Positions 31,054 to 40,024 of a stretch of DNA of 64,000 nucleotides are shown piece after piece. Where the stretch lies: positions 3,625,501 through 3,689,500 of the forward strand of contig NZ_CP019288.1 of the NCBI RefSeq assembly GCF_009901525.1, in the 5' to 3' direction. The DNA is from Kordia antarctica. GTDB lineage: Bacteria > Bacteroidota > Bacteroidia > Flavobacteriales > Flavobacteriaceae. Positions within the stretch are counted from its first letter, which is position 1. The number at the start of each line of letters is the position of its first letter. A program made the translations under genes and the position numbers. The notes beneath the pieces are model-generated. The model was not told the origin of the DNA. It was given only the letters and a program-made list of their open reading frames with translations, and did no database searches.

Positions 31054-31720
31054 ATGTCATTAAAAAAAGCTATTGGAATCATTATTTTGGTCTTACTCAT
31101 TGACCAAATAAGCAAAATATACATCAAAACTAACTTTGCACTTGGAGAATCTGTGGAAGTTTTTGGTTGGTTCAAAATTCTATTTGTCGAAAATAAAGGA
31201 ATGGCTTGGGGCGTTGAGCTTCCAGGAAGTTACGGAAAACTATTCCTAACCTTATTCCGTTTATTTGCTATTACCGCAATTGGGTATTGGTTATATGATG
31301 CTGTAAAAAAACACAGTTCACGTATTTTAATTGTTGCCATTGCGCTCATCTTTGCAGGCGCATTTGGAAACATCATTGACTCTGTATTTTACGGTTTAAT
31401 TTTTAGCGAAAGTATTTATCAAGGCGAAGTAGCTACATTTATGCCAGAAGCTGGCGGATATGAGTCCGTATTTCACGGACATGTAGTTGACATGCTTAAA
31501 TTTCCTCTAATTGATACGACTTGGCCAGAATGGGTTTCCGTGGCTTGGCGGAGATCGTTTAACATTTTTTGATCCGGTATTCAACATTGCAGATTCTGCT
31601 ATCACGATTGGAGTTTTACTTTTACTTATATTCAACAAAAGGGCATTTCCTAAGAAGGAAATAGAAGTAAAAAGAGACGTTGTAAAAGAAGTTGTAGAAG
31701 TAACTCCTGAAGAAGCATAA
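31054..31720 (+). pseudogene. lspA: Signal peptidase II (lipoprotein signal peptidase), frameshifted
   Basis: LspA cleaves signal peptides of prolipoproteins in the inner membrane. The first frame (172 codons) contains the N-terminal helix with LLIDQISK, the region VENKGMAWG and the first catalytic aspartate in FGNIIDSVFYG (D109). It then runs off into VSVAWRRSFNIF and a stop. The second catalytic aspartate (FNIADSAI) is in another frame, open to 31720. Removing one T from the TTT at 31535-31537 restores WVPWLGGDR ... FFDPVFNIAD and a 221-aa protein of normal length. LspA is expected to matter in a lipoprotein-rich bacterium, so a sequencing error is at least as likely as a true mutation. Confidence 0.85.
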
Positions 31721-31925
31721 TTGTCATTCCTGCGCAGGCAGAAATCCATAATATAATTTACTGAGCTCAGACTTTCGTCGAAATAACCTGTTTCTCAGAG
31801 AAGCAGATTGCCACGAATTTTATCAAATTCTCGCAATGACGAAATTAGAACAAACCGTCATTTCGAGTGGTTTTTCATATTTGACGAACGTCAAAAAATG
31901 AAAAATTGTATCGAGAAATCATGAT
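31721..31925. repeat. Dispersed repeats after lspA, including hairpin repeat copy 5
   Basis: GTCATTCCTGCGCAGGCAG just after lspA contains a CTGCG/CGCAG dyad. ATTGCCACGAATTT ... CGCAATGACG follows at about 31810-31841. From 31857 to 31922 lies a TTCGAGTG ... TGTATCGAG element whose arms are much longer (TTTTTCATATTTGACG against CGTCAAAAAATGAAAAA). Confidence 0.6.
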
Positions 31926-31974
31926 GCAGCACAAAAGTACTTTCTAAAAGTTTGTAGACTGATGCACTCAAAGT

Positions 31975-32538
31975 CTAAAACTCATAAATATCCTCAGGCG
32001 TCACACAAAAATCCAACGAAATATCAGTTACATCAACATCAAACAAAGTAGTTTCGGGTGGAAAAAATGACAAACCAATTTTAATAATAGCTGGTTTGCA
32101 TTCTGCTAAAAATCGATCATAAAAACCTTTGCCGTAGCCAATTCTATTTCCTTTTGTATCATATGCTAACAAAGGCACAAAAATCACATCAATCTTGTTA
32201 CTAGGAACTTCAATTCCATCAATTGGTTCAGGAATGTTGTGAGCATTTTTTTTAATTACTGTGTTATCTGTCAGCAAAAAATGTGTTAATGAATGATCTT
32301 CAAAATTACTTTTAGATAGAATAATGTCTTTGTCTTTTCCCGCAAGGATATTTAAAATAAACTCCGTATCAACCTCTTTATGTTCGGCAATCGTTAAAAA
32401 CAACTGATAATAACGTTTTTCCCAAATGGGAAGTTTCAACAATCTATTTGCAATGGCAATACTAAAATCATCTAACTGTTCGGAAGTCAGTTCATTTCGT
32501 AAGGCTTTATATTTCTTTCGCAAGGCAGATTTTGACAT
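31975..32538 (-). CDS. 5-formyltetrahydrofolate cyclo-ligase
   Basis: A 187-aa cytosolic enzyme that converts 5-formyl-THF to 5,10-methenyl-THF using ATP. The start ALRKKYKALRNEL provides the nucleotide-binding basic residues, and GNRIGYGKGFYDRFL is the family signature near residues 132-146. Length is typical (180-200 aa). Single gene, converging on lspA. Confidence 0.93.
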   Translation of the reverse strand: MSKSALRKKYKALRNELTSEQLDDFSIAIANRLLKLPIWEKRYYQLFLTIAEHKEVDTEFILNILAGKDKDIILSKSNFEDHSLTHFLLTDNTVIKKNAHNIPEPIDGIEVPSNKIDVIFVPLLAYDTKGNRIGYGKGFYDRFLAECKPAIIKIGLSFFPPETTLFDVDVTDISLDFCVTPEDIYEF

Positions 32539-32567
32539 TCAATAAAAGTTTATATCAAAAATAAACT

Positions 32568-32647
32568 ATCTCAATGTTGAGATCAAATTTTGAAGTAAAA
32601 AAAGAAACAGATATACTAAAAATGCAGACTCCACTCTTCAGTGGAGT
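32568..32647. repeat. Two small hairpins upstream of fic
   Basis: ATCTCAA-TG-TTGAGAT (32568-32583) is the type found before ileS. ACTCCAC-TCTTCA-GTGGAGT (32628-32647) has 7-bp arms. Neither is followed by a T-tract, so they are not obvious terminators. Confidence 0.5.
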
Positions 32648-32733
32648 TAGTTCAACGTACTACTTTAAGTTCGCCTTAATAGGCTTCTCAAAATAGAGTT
32701 TCACTAAAATAAAAATTGTAAATTGAATATGCA

Positions 32734-32764
32734 TTTGTTTTTAGAATAATTGCGATTAACTTTG
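32734..32764 (+). promoter_or_regulatory. Consensus promoter of the fic gene
   Basis: TTTG (32734-32737), 19 bp, then TAACTTTG (32757-32764) fits the Bacteroidetes sigma factor consensus exactly. Transcription would start about 12 bp before the ATG. Confidence 0.8.
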
Positions 32765-32781
32765 TTAGCGATACTTGAATT

Positions 32782-34110
32782 ATGGTAGAATTAAAAAAAG
32801 CGTTGGAACTTAAAGAAGAATTGGATGCATTGCGACCAATTGACCCTGAAAGAGAAGCAATTATTATGCAGAAATTTCGGTTGGATTGGAATTACCATTC
32901 AAATCATTTGGAAGGAAATACGTTGACATATGGCGAAACCAAAGCGTTATTGCTGTTCAATATTACAGCGCAAGGAAAACCACTCAAAGATCATATTGAA
33001 GTTACAGGACACAATGAAGCCATAAATTGGGTGCTAGATTTGGTAAAAGGAGATCGTCCATTTAGTGAAAGTTTCATTCGACAAATTCATCAATTATTAC
33101 TCAAAGAACCATATGAAGTTGATGCAATTACGCCTGACGGAAAACCAACTAAAAAGAAAGTCCATGTTGGTGAATACAAAAAAACACCAAATCATGTAAG
33201 AACGGTTACAGGAGAAATATTTCGGTTTGCTACGCCAGAAGAAACACCTGCAAAAATGACTGATTTACTAAATTGGTATCGCAATAAAACCGAAGAAAAA
33301 ACTCTAAACCCAATATTAGTAGCGGCAGAATTTCACTATAAATTCATTAGAATTCATCCGTTTGATGATGGAAATGGACGCACGGCAAGAATCATTATGA
33401 ATTTCATTCTGATGAAATACGGTTTTCCGCCAACAATCATTAAAACCGAAGACAAAGAAAACTACTATGCTGCGTTACGCATAGCAGATGCTGGAAACAT
33501 AGAAGCATTTATAAACTACATCGCTGAAAATTTAGTTCATTCTTTAGAATTAATGATTTCTGGAGCAAAAGGTGAACCTATTGAAGAGGATGATGATATA
33601 GAAAAAGAAGTGAGTTTACTTAAAAGTAAGTTTGAAATAATCAATGAAAGAGAGTATATAGCTAAGAATGATGAAGAATTAAAAAAAATCATTTCAAAAT
33701 CATTTTTACCTTTTAACAGGAATTTAAAAGAGCATCAACAAAAATTATACGAATCATTTTACGAAAAACTAGAACAACTCTTTTATAAAGATGGTAAAGC
33801 AACTACTGAAATTTATCATGCTCTAAAGCCTTTAGAAATAGATACTTTTAAATCGGAATTAGTTTTTAAATTTTTAAAAATCATTGGATATGATAGAAAT
33901 TATACTATTTACATAATTATTAACTTCAAGAAATCAAAATATGATTTATTAATTGAAACGAGTTACAATTATTATATACGACTAGAAAAGCCTTATGGTG
34001 TATCATTGACTAAAAAAGAATCGAATAATATAATTAAGGCTTTGGCTGAAAATCATAAAAGTTTTATAGAAGAAATTATTAGTCTCAAAGAAAGCTCAAA
34101 AAAAAAATAA
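32782..34110 (+). CDS. Fic-domain protein, class II (N-terminal inhibitory helix)
   Basis: A 442-aa protein. The catalytic loop HPFDDGNGR (H192) is intact, so AMP or another nucleotide moiety could be transferred to a target hydroxyl. The N-terminal inhibition motif is visible as SNHLEGN (S40, E44, G45), placing it in class II, where the glutamate blocks ATP binding until released. The C-terminal 190 residues are Lys/Glu rich and probably helical, perhaps with a winged-helix segment. It has its own consensus promoter and no antitoxin-like neighbour. Target is unknown. Confidence 0.88.
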   Translation: MVELKKALELKEELDALRPIDPEREAIIMQKFRLDWNYHSNHLEGNTLTYGETKALLLFNITAQGKPLKDHIEVTGHNEAINWVLDLVKGDRPFSESFIRQIHQLLLKEPYEVDAITPDGKPTKKKVHVGEYKKTPNHVRTVTGEIFRFATPEETPAKMTDLLNWYRNKTEEKTLNPILVAAEFHYKFIRIHPFDDGNGRTARIIMNFILMKYGFPPTIIKTEDKENYYAALRIADAGNIEAFINYIAENLVHSLELMISGAKGEPIEEDDDIEKEVSLLKSKFEIINEREYIAKNDEELKKIISKSFLPFNRNLKEHQQKLYESFYEKLEQLFYKDGKATTEIYHALKPLEIDTFKSELVFKFLKIIGYDRNYTIYIIINFKKSKYDLLIETSYNYYIRLEKPYGVSLTKKESNNIIKALAENHKSFIEEIISLKESSKKK

Positions 34111-34150
34111 TAAATGTAAAATACCAAACTCAAAATGTAAAAGTATTTTT

Positions 34151-34182
34151 GAACATTGAACATTGAACATTGAACATTGAAC
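34151..34182. repeat. GAACATT heptamer tandem repeat overlapping the uvrC start
   Basis: Four perfect GAACATT units plus GAAC. The TTG chosen as the uvrC start lies in the last unit. Because the unit is 7 nt, each copy places TTG in a different reading frame. Confidence 0.9.
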
Positions 34183-35979
34183 CAAAAAGTGACCGAAGAA
34201 CTCCAACTCCAACTCAAAACAATTCCAACCAATCCTGGTGTCTATCAATACTATGATAAAGATGGGAAGATTTTGTATGTAGGAAAGGCAAAAAATCTAA
34301 AAAAACGAGTTTCTTCCTATTTCAATAAAAACCACGATTACGGAAAAACGAAAGTGTTGGTCAAAAAAATTGCTTCCATCAAGCATATTGTGGTAGAAAC
34401 GGAAACAGATGCGTTGCTATTGGAAAACAATCTCATCAAAAAATACCAACCACGCTACAATGTTTTACTAAAAGATGACAAATCGTACCCGTGGATTTGC
34501 ATCAAAAACGAACGTTTCCCAAGAGTATTTCAAACTCGCAGAATGATCAAAGATGGTTCGGAATATTTTGGTCCGTACACAAGTGTAAAAACGGTTCGGA
34601 CACTCTTAGATTTAATCAAAGGATTATATCCGTTGCGAACGTGTAACTATGATTTATCTCAAGAAAAAATAAACACAGGCAAATACAAAGTCTGTTTAGA
34701 ATATCACTTAGGAAACTGTTTAGGTCCGTGTGAAAACTATCAAACCATACAAAGTTATGAAACGCAAATTGCGGCGATTCGTGAAATACTAAAAGGAAAT
34801 TTCAAAGATTCTTTGCAACAATTTAGAGAGCAAATGAAAGCGCATGCAGCAGCAATGGAATTTGAAGATGCGCAAAAAGTCAAAGAAAAAGTAGAAATCT
34901 TAGAAAACTATCAAGCAAAATCGACGATTGTAAATCCAAAAATTAGCAACGTAGATGTATTTTCTATTATGTCGGATGAAAGTTTCGGATACATCAACTT
35001 TTTGCAATTATCACTTGGTTCCATTGTACGTTCGCATACGCTAGAAATTAAAAAGAAACTAGACGAAACCGACAAAGAATTGCTAGAATTGGCAATCACG
35101 GAAATTCATCAGCGTTTCAAAACCAATTCCAAAGAATTATATGTGCCTTTTGAAGTAGAAGTTGGAGAGAATTTCAAAATCACAATTCCAAAACTAGGCG
35201 ACAAAAAACGAATTTTAGACCTTTCATTACGAAATGCAAAATATTTCAGAATGGAACGTTTTAAACAAATAAAACTGACCGATCCTGACAAACATGTAAA
35301 ACGTATTATGGCGCAAATGAAAAAAGATTTGCGACTGTCTGAAGAGCCACAACATATAGAATGTTTTGACAACTCTAACATTCAAGGAACGCATCCTGTG
35401 GCGGCTTGTGTGGTTTTTAAGAACGGAAAACCAAGCAAAAAAGAATACCGACATTTCAATATAAAAACCGTTGTTGGACCAGACGATTTTGCTTCGATGG
35501 AAGAAGTTGTCTATCGCAGATACAAAAGATTGCTGGAAGAAAAGCAGCCATTACCGCAATTAATTGTCATTGATGGAGGAAAAGGACAACTCTCGTCTTC
35601 ATTAAAAAGTTTAGATGCTTTAGGATTACGTGGAAAAATTGCAATCATCGGAATTGCGAAACGTTTAGAAGAAATTTATTACCCAGGTGATTCAATTCCA
35701 CTATATTTAGATAAAAAAAGCGAAACGCTCAAAATCATTCAACATTTACGAAACGAAGCACACCGATTCGGAATTACATTCCATAGAAATAAAAGAAGCA
35801 AAACTGCGTTAAACTCTGAGTTAGAAATCATTGCTGGCATTGGCGAAAAAACAATTGTGGAATTATTGAAAAAATTCAAATCGGTTAAGCGAATCTCGGA
35901 AGCATCACTAGAAGAAGTTTCGGCAGTTGTTGGAAACAGTAGAGCGAAAAAAATATACGATAATTTTCATAAAAAATAA
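34177..35979 (+). CDS. uvrC: Excinuclease ABC subunit C
   Basis: A 600-aa nuclease of nucleotide excision repair that makes both incisions with UvrAB. It has the GIY-YIG domain (PGVYQYYDKDGKILYVGKAK, residues about 19-38), a UvrB-interacting region near residues 205-235 (HAAAMEFEDAQKVKEKVE), the RNase H-like UvrC domain (ECFDNSNIQGTHPVA, VIDGGKGQL) and a C-terminal HhH motif (AGIGEKTIVELLKKF). There is no ATG near the start. TTG at 34177 and GTG at 34189 are the candidates, both in or next to the heptamer repeat. Confidence 0.95.
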   Translation: MNQKVTEELQLQLKTIPTNPGVYQYYDKDGKILYVGKAKNLKKRVSSYFNKNHDYGKTKVLVKKIASIKHIVVETETDALLLENNLIKKYQPRYNVLLKDDKSYPWICIKNERFPRVFQTRRMIKDGSEYFGPYTSVKTVRTLLDLIKGLYPLRTCNYDLSQEKINTGKYKVCLEYHLGNCLGPCENYQTIQSYETQIAAIREILKGNFKDSLQQFREQMKAHAAAMEFEDAQKVKEKVEILENYQAKSTIVNPKISNVDVFSIMSDESFGYINFLQLSLGSIVRSHTLEIKKKLDETDKELLELAITEIHQRFKTNSKELYVPFEVEVGENFKITIPKLGDKKRILDLSLRNAKYFRMERFKQIKLTDPDKHVKRIMAQMKKDLRLSEEPQHIECFDNSNIQGTHPVAACVVFKNGKPSKKEYRHFNIKTVVGPDDFASMEEVVYRRYKRLLEEKQPLPQLIVIDGGKGQLSSSLKSLDALGLRGKIAIIGIAKRLEEIYYPGDSIPLYLDKKSETLKIIQHLRNEAHRFGITFHRNKRSKTALNSELEIIAGIGEKTIVELLKKFKSVKRISEASLEEVSAVVGNSRAKKIYDNFHKK

Positions 35980-35992
35980 AGGACCATATCTA

Positions 35993-38218
35993 ATGAAAAA
36001 GTGGATTCTCATCTGCATAATGATTTTAAGTTTTTCTTTTGTTACAGCGCAAGAAGAACCACAAAAAAAGCAAGACCTCAAAGTTGGTTTGGTTTTAAGT
36101 GGCGGCGGCGCAAAAGGATTGGCACACATTGGAACCTTAAAAGTCATTGACAGTTTAGGAATCCGTATTGATTATATTGGCGGTACAAGTATGGGCGCAA
36201 TTATTGGCTCGTTGTACGCTTCAGGTTATACCGGAAAACAAATAGATTCTATCTTTAAAGAAACTGATTTGGAGCTGTTAATTCAGGATGAATTGCCACG
36301 TTCTGCAAAAACATTCTATGAAAAAGACGATGCGGAACGGTATGCCATTACGTTGCCGTTTGATAAATTTAGCGTATCCTTTCCATCATCTATTTCCAAA
36401 GGACAAAACGTATACAACTTGCTGGCACAACTATTACTGCATGTAGATCATATTGACGATTTTAGTAAGCTTCCGATTCCTTTTCTGTGTATTGCTTCAG
36501 ATATAGAAAAAGGAGAACAAGTAATTTTAGATAAAGGCTATTTGCCAGATGCAATTACGGCAAGTGGTGCGTTTCCGTCACTATTTGAACCTGTCGAAAT
36601 TGATGAACGTTTACTGATTGATGGCGGCGTAATTAACAATTATCCTATTGACGAAATTAAAGCGAAAAATGTAGACATTATTATTGGTGTCGATGTGCAA
36701 GATGGTTTGGCAGACAGACAGAAATTAAAATCTGCAATGCGAATTCTGTCGCAAATCAACAATTTCCGCACGATCAATGACATGAAAAAGAAAAGTAAAC
36801 AAACTGATATTTACATTCGTCCAGACATTATTGGTTTTTCAGTAATTTCCTTTGGCAGAGGTCGCGAACTTATTAAAAGAGGAGAAAAAGCAGGAAGAAA
36901 TCAACTAGAAGCGTTAAAAGAAATTGCGGAAAAACAACAGGAAAAACGCAAGCTAACACCTGTAATAATTAAAGATTCTATACATATTAATTACGTTCAC
37001 TTGCTTGGAAATGAAAAGTATACGCGTTCGTATGTGAGTGGGAAATTGCGCTTTAAAACGCCTGCTAAAATATCGTTTAAAAAATTTACAGAAGGTATTA
37101 GCAACTTAGCAGCAACAGGGAACTTTACAGGAATTCGGTATAAAACACTCAAAAATGAAGACGATTCGGAAGATGTTATTCTCAATCTAAAAGAAAGACC
37201 AAATACTACATTTTTGCGTTTGGCAGCACATTATGACGATGTTTACAAAACGGCAGGATTGATCAATGTGACAAAGAAAAAAATACTCTTTAACAATGAT
37301 GTAGCTTCATTTGATTTTATTATTGGCGACAACATTCGCTACAACTTTGAATACTACATTGACAAAGGATATTATTGGAGTATTGGACTAAAATCGCGCT
37401 ACAATTCTTTTGAAAAAGGCATAAATTATGACTTAATATCTGATGAAAATATAAACCCAAATTTGAATAGAATTGATATTGAAGTTTCCGATTTCACAAA
37501 TCAATTATATGCGCAAACTGTTGTTAGAGAGGAATTTGTATTTGGAATTGGCGCTGAGTACAAACGCTTAAAAATTGTATCAAAAACCATTAGCCAAAAC
37601 AATGAAGAAGAAACCATTTTTGAAAAAAGCGACTTTGTAAGTGCTTTTGGATTCTTAAAACTTGATACGTACGATAACAAGTATTTTCCATCATCAGGAA
37701 TCTTCTTTTCGGGAAACTTTAATTGGTATCTACTCTCGTCAGATTACAATAAAAACTTTGAACCTTTTTCGTTGGCAAAAGCTAAAATTGGCTATGCTAC
37801 ACCATTATTTAGTAACATATCGCTTAACATTTCTTCGGAAGGTGGATTCAAACTTGGAGATACACCTATAAACTCGTTAGACTTTGTATTGGGCGGATTT
37901 GGAAACAATTTCATCAATAATTACACATCATTTTTAGGATATGACTTTTTAAGTTTTACTGGGGATAGTTTTGTAAAAGGAACTATTACACTTGATTATA
38001 ATTTTTATGACAAACATCACGTAAACTTAACGGCAAATTATGCCAACATAGGCGAAAATATATTTGACAATGGCGAATGGTTTACCACACCAAATTTTAA
38101 CGGATATGCTCTTGGATACGGTTTAGAAACTTTCTTTGGACCATTACAAATAAAATATGCTTGGACACCAGATGTAGATAAAGATCAGCTGTATTTTAGT
38201 ATTGGTTTTTGGTTTTGA
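35993..38218 (+). CDS. Patatin-like phospholipase fused to an outer-membrane barrel (PlpD-like)
   Basis: A 741-aa protein with a signal peptide (WILICIMILSFSFVTAQ). The patatin domain (residues about 30-310) has the oxyanion loop SGGGAKG, the nucleophile elbow GTSMG (S66) and the dyad aspartate in DGGVINNYP (D210). A POTRA-like segment near residues 325-400 is followed by an Omp85-type barrel with YFPSSGIFFSG and a terminal FSIGFWF strand. The layout matches type Vd autotransporters. The frame is open 22 codons upstream into uvrC, but the ATG before the signal peptide is preferred. It lies 13 bp after uvrC. Lipid substrate is unknown. Confidence 0.88.
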   Translation: MKKWILICIMILSFSFVTAQEEPQKKQDLKVGLVLSGGGAKGLAHIGTLKVIDSLGIRIDYIGGTSMGAIIGSLYASGYTGKQIDSIFKETDLELLIQDELPRSAKTFYEKDDAERYAITLPFDKFSVSFPSSISKGQNVYNLLAQLLLHVDHIDDFSKLPIPFLCIASDIEKGEQVILDKGYLPDAITASGAFPSLFEPVEIDERLLIDGGVINNYPIDEIKAKNVDIIIGVDVQDGLADRQKLKSAMRILSQINNFRTINDMKKKSKQTDIYIRPDIIGFSVISFGRGRELIKRGEKAGRNQLEALKEIAEKQQEKRKLTPVIIKDSIHINYVHLLGNEKYTRSYVSGKLRFKTPAKISFKKFTEGISNLAATGNFTGIRYKTLKNEDDSEDVILNLKERPNTTFLRLAAHYDDVYKTAGLINVTKKKILFNNDVASFDFIIGDNIRYNFEYYIDKGYYWSIGLKSRYNSFEKGINYDLISDENINPNLNRIDIEVSDFTNQLYAQTVVREEFVFGIGAEYKRLKIVSKTISQNNEEETIFEKSDFVSAFGFLKLDTYDNKYFPSSGIFFSGNFNWYLLSSDYNKNFEPFSLAKAKIGYATPLFSNISLNISSEGGFKLGDTPINSLDFVLGGFGNNFINNYTSFLGYDFLSFTGDSFVKGTITLDYNFYDKHHVNLTANYANIGENIFDNGEWFTTPNFNGYALGYGLETFFGPLQIKYAWTPDVDKDQLYFSIGFWF

Positions 38219-38333
38219 TCTTTTAAATCATTGACATTTCACATCACAGGAATGCATAAAATCTCCAAATAATTCCGATATTTGTGTAAAGATGAAAAAT
38301 CATCTTTCTGAAGATCAAAACACTAAACAGTAA

Positions 38334-38399
38334 ATGAAACCTTTTTGGAACGACTTATTGGCGCATTTACACTATCTTATCAAAAGAAATCCTGAATAA
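38334..38399 (+). CDS. Possible 21-aa microprotein
   Basis: ATGAAACC opens a 21-codon frame with the sequence MKPFWNDLLAHLHYL and then IKRNPE before TAA. It is amphipathic and ends before the duplicated 187-bp block. There is no supporting ribosome site beyond an A-rich stretch, so it may be chance. Confidence 0.2.
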   Translation: MKPFWNDLLAHLHYLIKRNPE

Positions 38400-38458
38400 G
38401 AAGGTGCACAATATCTAGTTTTTTAATTAAAATTGGGTATAATCACACGTGACGGATT

Positions 38459-38644
38459 CTTTTTCCGCAGTGTAGCAGACATTTTTCGTTAAGAATTTTT
38501 GAAGCCTTGGAAAAAATTTAGAAAAATGATTGCGGTTCTAGTTTTTCATAGAAAAAACTAGAAACACCTCTGGAAAAACGCACTTTCTTTTGTTGAAGCC
38601 TGTGCTGAACTTGATTCAGTATTCTTTGTGCGAGCCAAGAAAAA
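38459..38644. repeat. 187-bp intergenic repeat, copy B
   Basis: The partner of 7648-7834 in the same orientation, with scattered substitutions and preserved hairpin arms (CTAGTTTTTC/GAAAAAACTAG). It lies 100 bp upstream of hmgA. Nothing else is recognised in 38219-38744 apart from the possible microprotein. Confidence 0.75.
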
Positions 38645-38744
38645 GAAAATAAAAAACCAACAATAAACTATTTAGCAGAGATAGTTTTTTCAATACTAAA
38701 AATATTCTTTCATAGAATATAGAATTAATATTAATTATTAAATC

Positions 38745-39914
38745 ATGCCTTTTTACCACAAACTAGGAAACATTCCGCCAAAACGACACACCATATTCAG
38801 AAAACCAAATGGTGATTTATACTATGAGCAACTCTTTGGAACCATTGGTTTCGACGGAATGTCTACAAACAGTTACCACGAACACAGACCAACTCAAGTA
38901 AAAGAAATACGCAAACAATACAGCGTTGCGCCAAAAATCGCGAAAGCAAATAACATACAATCGTATCGCTTGCGCGGATTTCAAGTGCCACAAGTTGATG
39001 ATTACTTAGAAAGTAGAAAAATAATGTTGACTAATAGTGATTGCAATATCATTCTGGCAGCGCCAAAAAACTCTACGCGTGATTATTTCTACAAAAATAC
39101 AGATGCAGACGAACTCATTTTCATTCACAGAGGAACAGGAAAACTGCGCACAATGCTCGGAAATCTCGATTTCAAATATGGAGATTATCTATTAGTTCCA
39201 CGCGGAATTATTTACAAAATTGACTTCGATACAGAAGACAATCGCTTATTCATTGTAGAATCATACAGACCAATATACACGCCAAAACGCTACAGAAACT
39301 GGTTTGGACAACTCTTAGAACATTCGCCATTCTGCGAACGCGATATCAGAAGACCATACGAACTAGAAACAAATGATGAAAAAGGAGAATTTCTAATCAA
39401 TGTAAAAAAACAAGGCGATATTTTTGAAATGATTTACGCAACACATCCTTTTGATGTCATTGGTTACGATGGTTACAACTATCCGTACGCGTTTTCCATT
39501 CATGACTTTGAACCAATTACGGGACGAATTCACCAACCGCCGCCAGTACACCAAACATTTGAAACGGACGCGTTTGTAATTTGCTCGTTTGTGCCACGAA
39601 TGTATGATTATCATCCGCAAAGTATTCCAGCACCTTACAATCACAGTAACATTGATAGTGATGAGGTTTTATACTATGTTGATGGAGATTTTATGAGTAG
39701 AAACGACGTTGACGCAGGACACATTTCGTTGCATCCAGCAGGAATTCCGCATGGTCCACATCCTGGAGCTGTAGAAAGAAGTATTGGGCATACGAAAACG
39801 GAAGAATTGGCTGTTATGGTAGACACATTCAAACCGTTGCAAGTAACAGAAGAAGCAATGAAAATTGCTGATGAAGACTATTTCAAATCTTGGTTAGAAA
39901 ACGGGAAACACTGA
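38745..39914 (+). CDS. hmgA: Homogentisate 1,2-dioxygenase
   Basis: A 389-aa non-heme iron enzyme that opens the ring of homogentisate in tyrosine and phenylalanine breakdown. The iron and substrate ligands are visible in PPPVHQTFET and HPAGIPHGPHPGA. The N-terminal YHKLGNIPPKRHT and the length agree with the short bacteroidete form rather than the roughly 440-aa human type. It is followed 110 bp later by hppD, the preceding step of the same pathway. Confidence 0.93.
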   Translation: MPFYHKLGNIPPKRHTIFRKPNGDLYYEQLFGTIGFDGMSTNSYHEHRPTQVKEIRKQYSVAPKIAKANNIQSYRLRGFQVPQVDDYLESRKIMLTNSDCNIILAAPKNSTRDYFYKNTDADELIFIHRGTGKLRTMLGNLDFKYGDYLLVPRGIIYKIDFDTEDNRLFIVESYRPIYTPKRYRNWFGQLLEHSPFCERDIRRPYELETNDEKGEFLINVKKQGDIFEMIYATHPFDVIGYDGYNYPYAFSIHDFEPITGRIHQPPPVHQTFETDAFVICSFVPRMYDYHPQSIPAPYNHSNIDSDEVLYYVDGDFMSRNDVDAGHISLHPAGIPHGPHPGAVERSIGHTKTEELAVMVDTFKPLQVTEEAMKIADEDYFKSWLENGKH

Positions 39915-40024
39915 TGACACACAAAACTAAAATTGCAACGCATATTCGAGCAATGTGGTAAATCCCTAAGATTATTTACACAAAAACACAAAAACGAATT
40001 GCAAACGCATCAAAAAATAAAAAG

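Noticed and set aside
31511-31720. Separate 69-aa gene after lspA
   Set aside because: Its product continues signal peptidase II exactly (FNIADSAI), so it is the second part of the frameshifted lspA.
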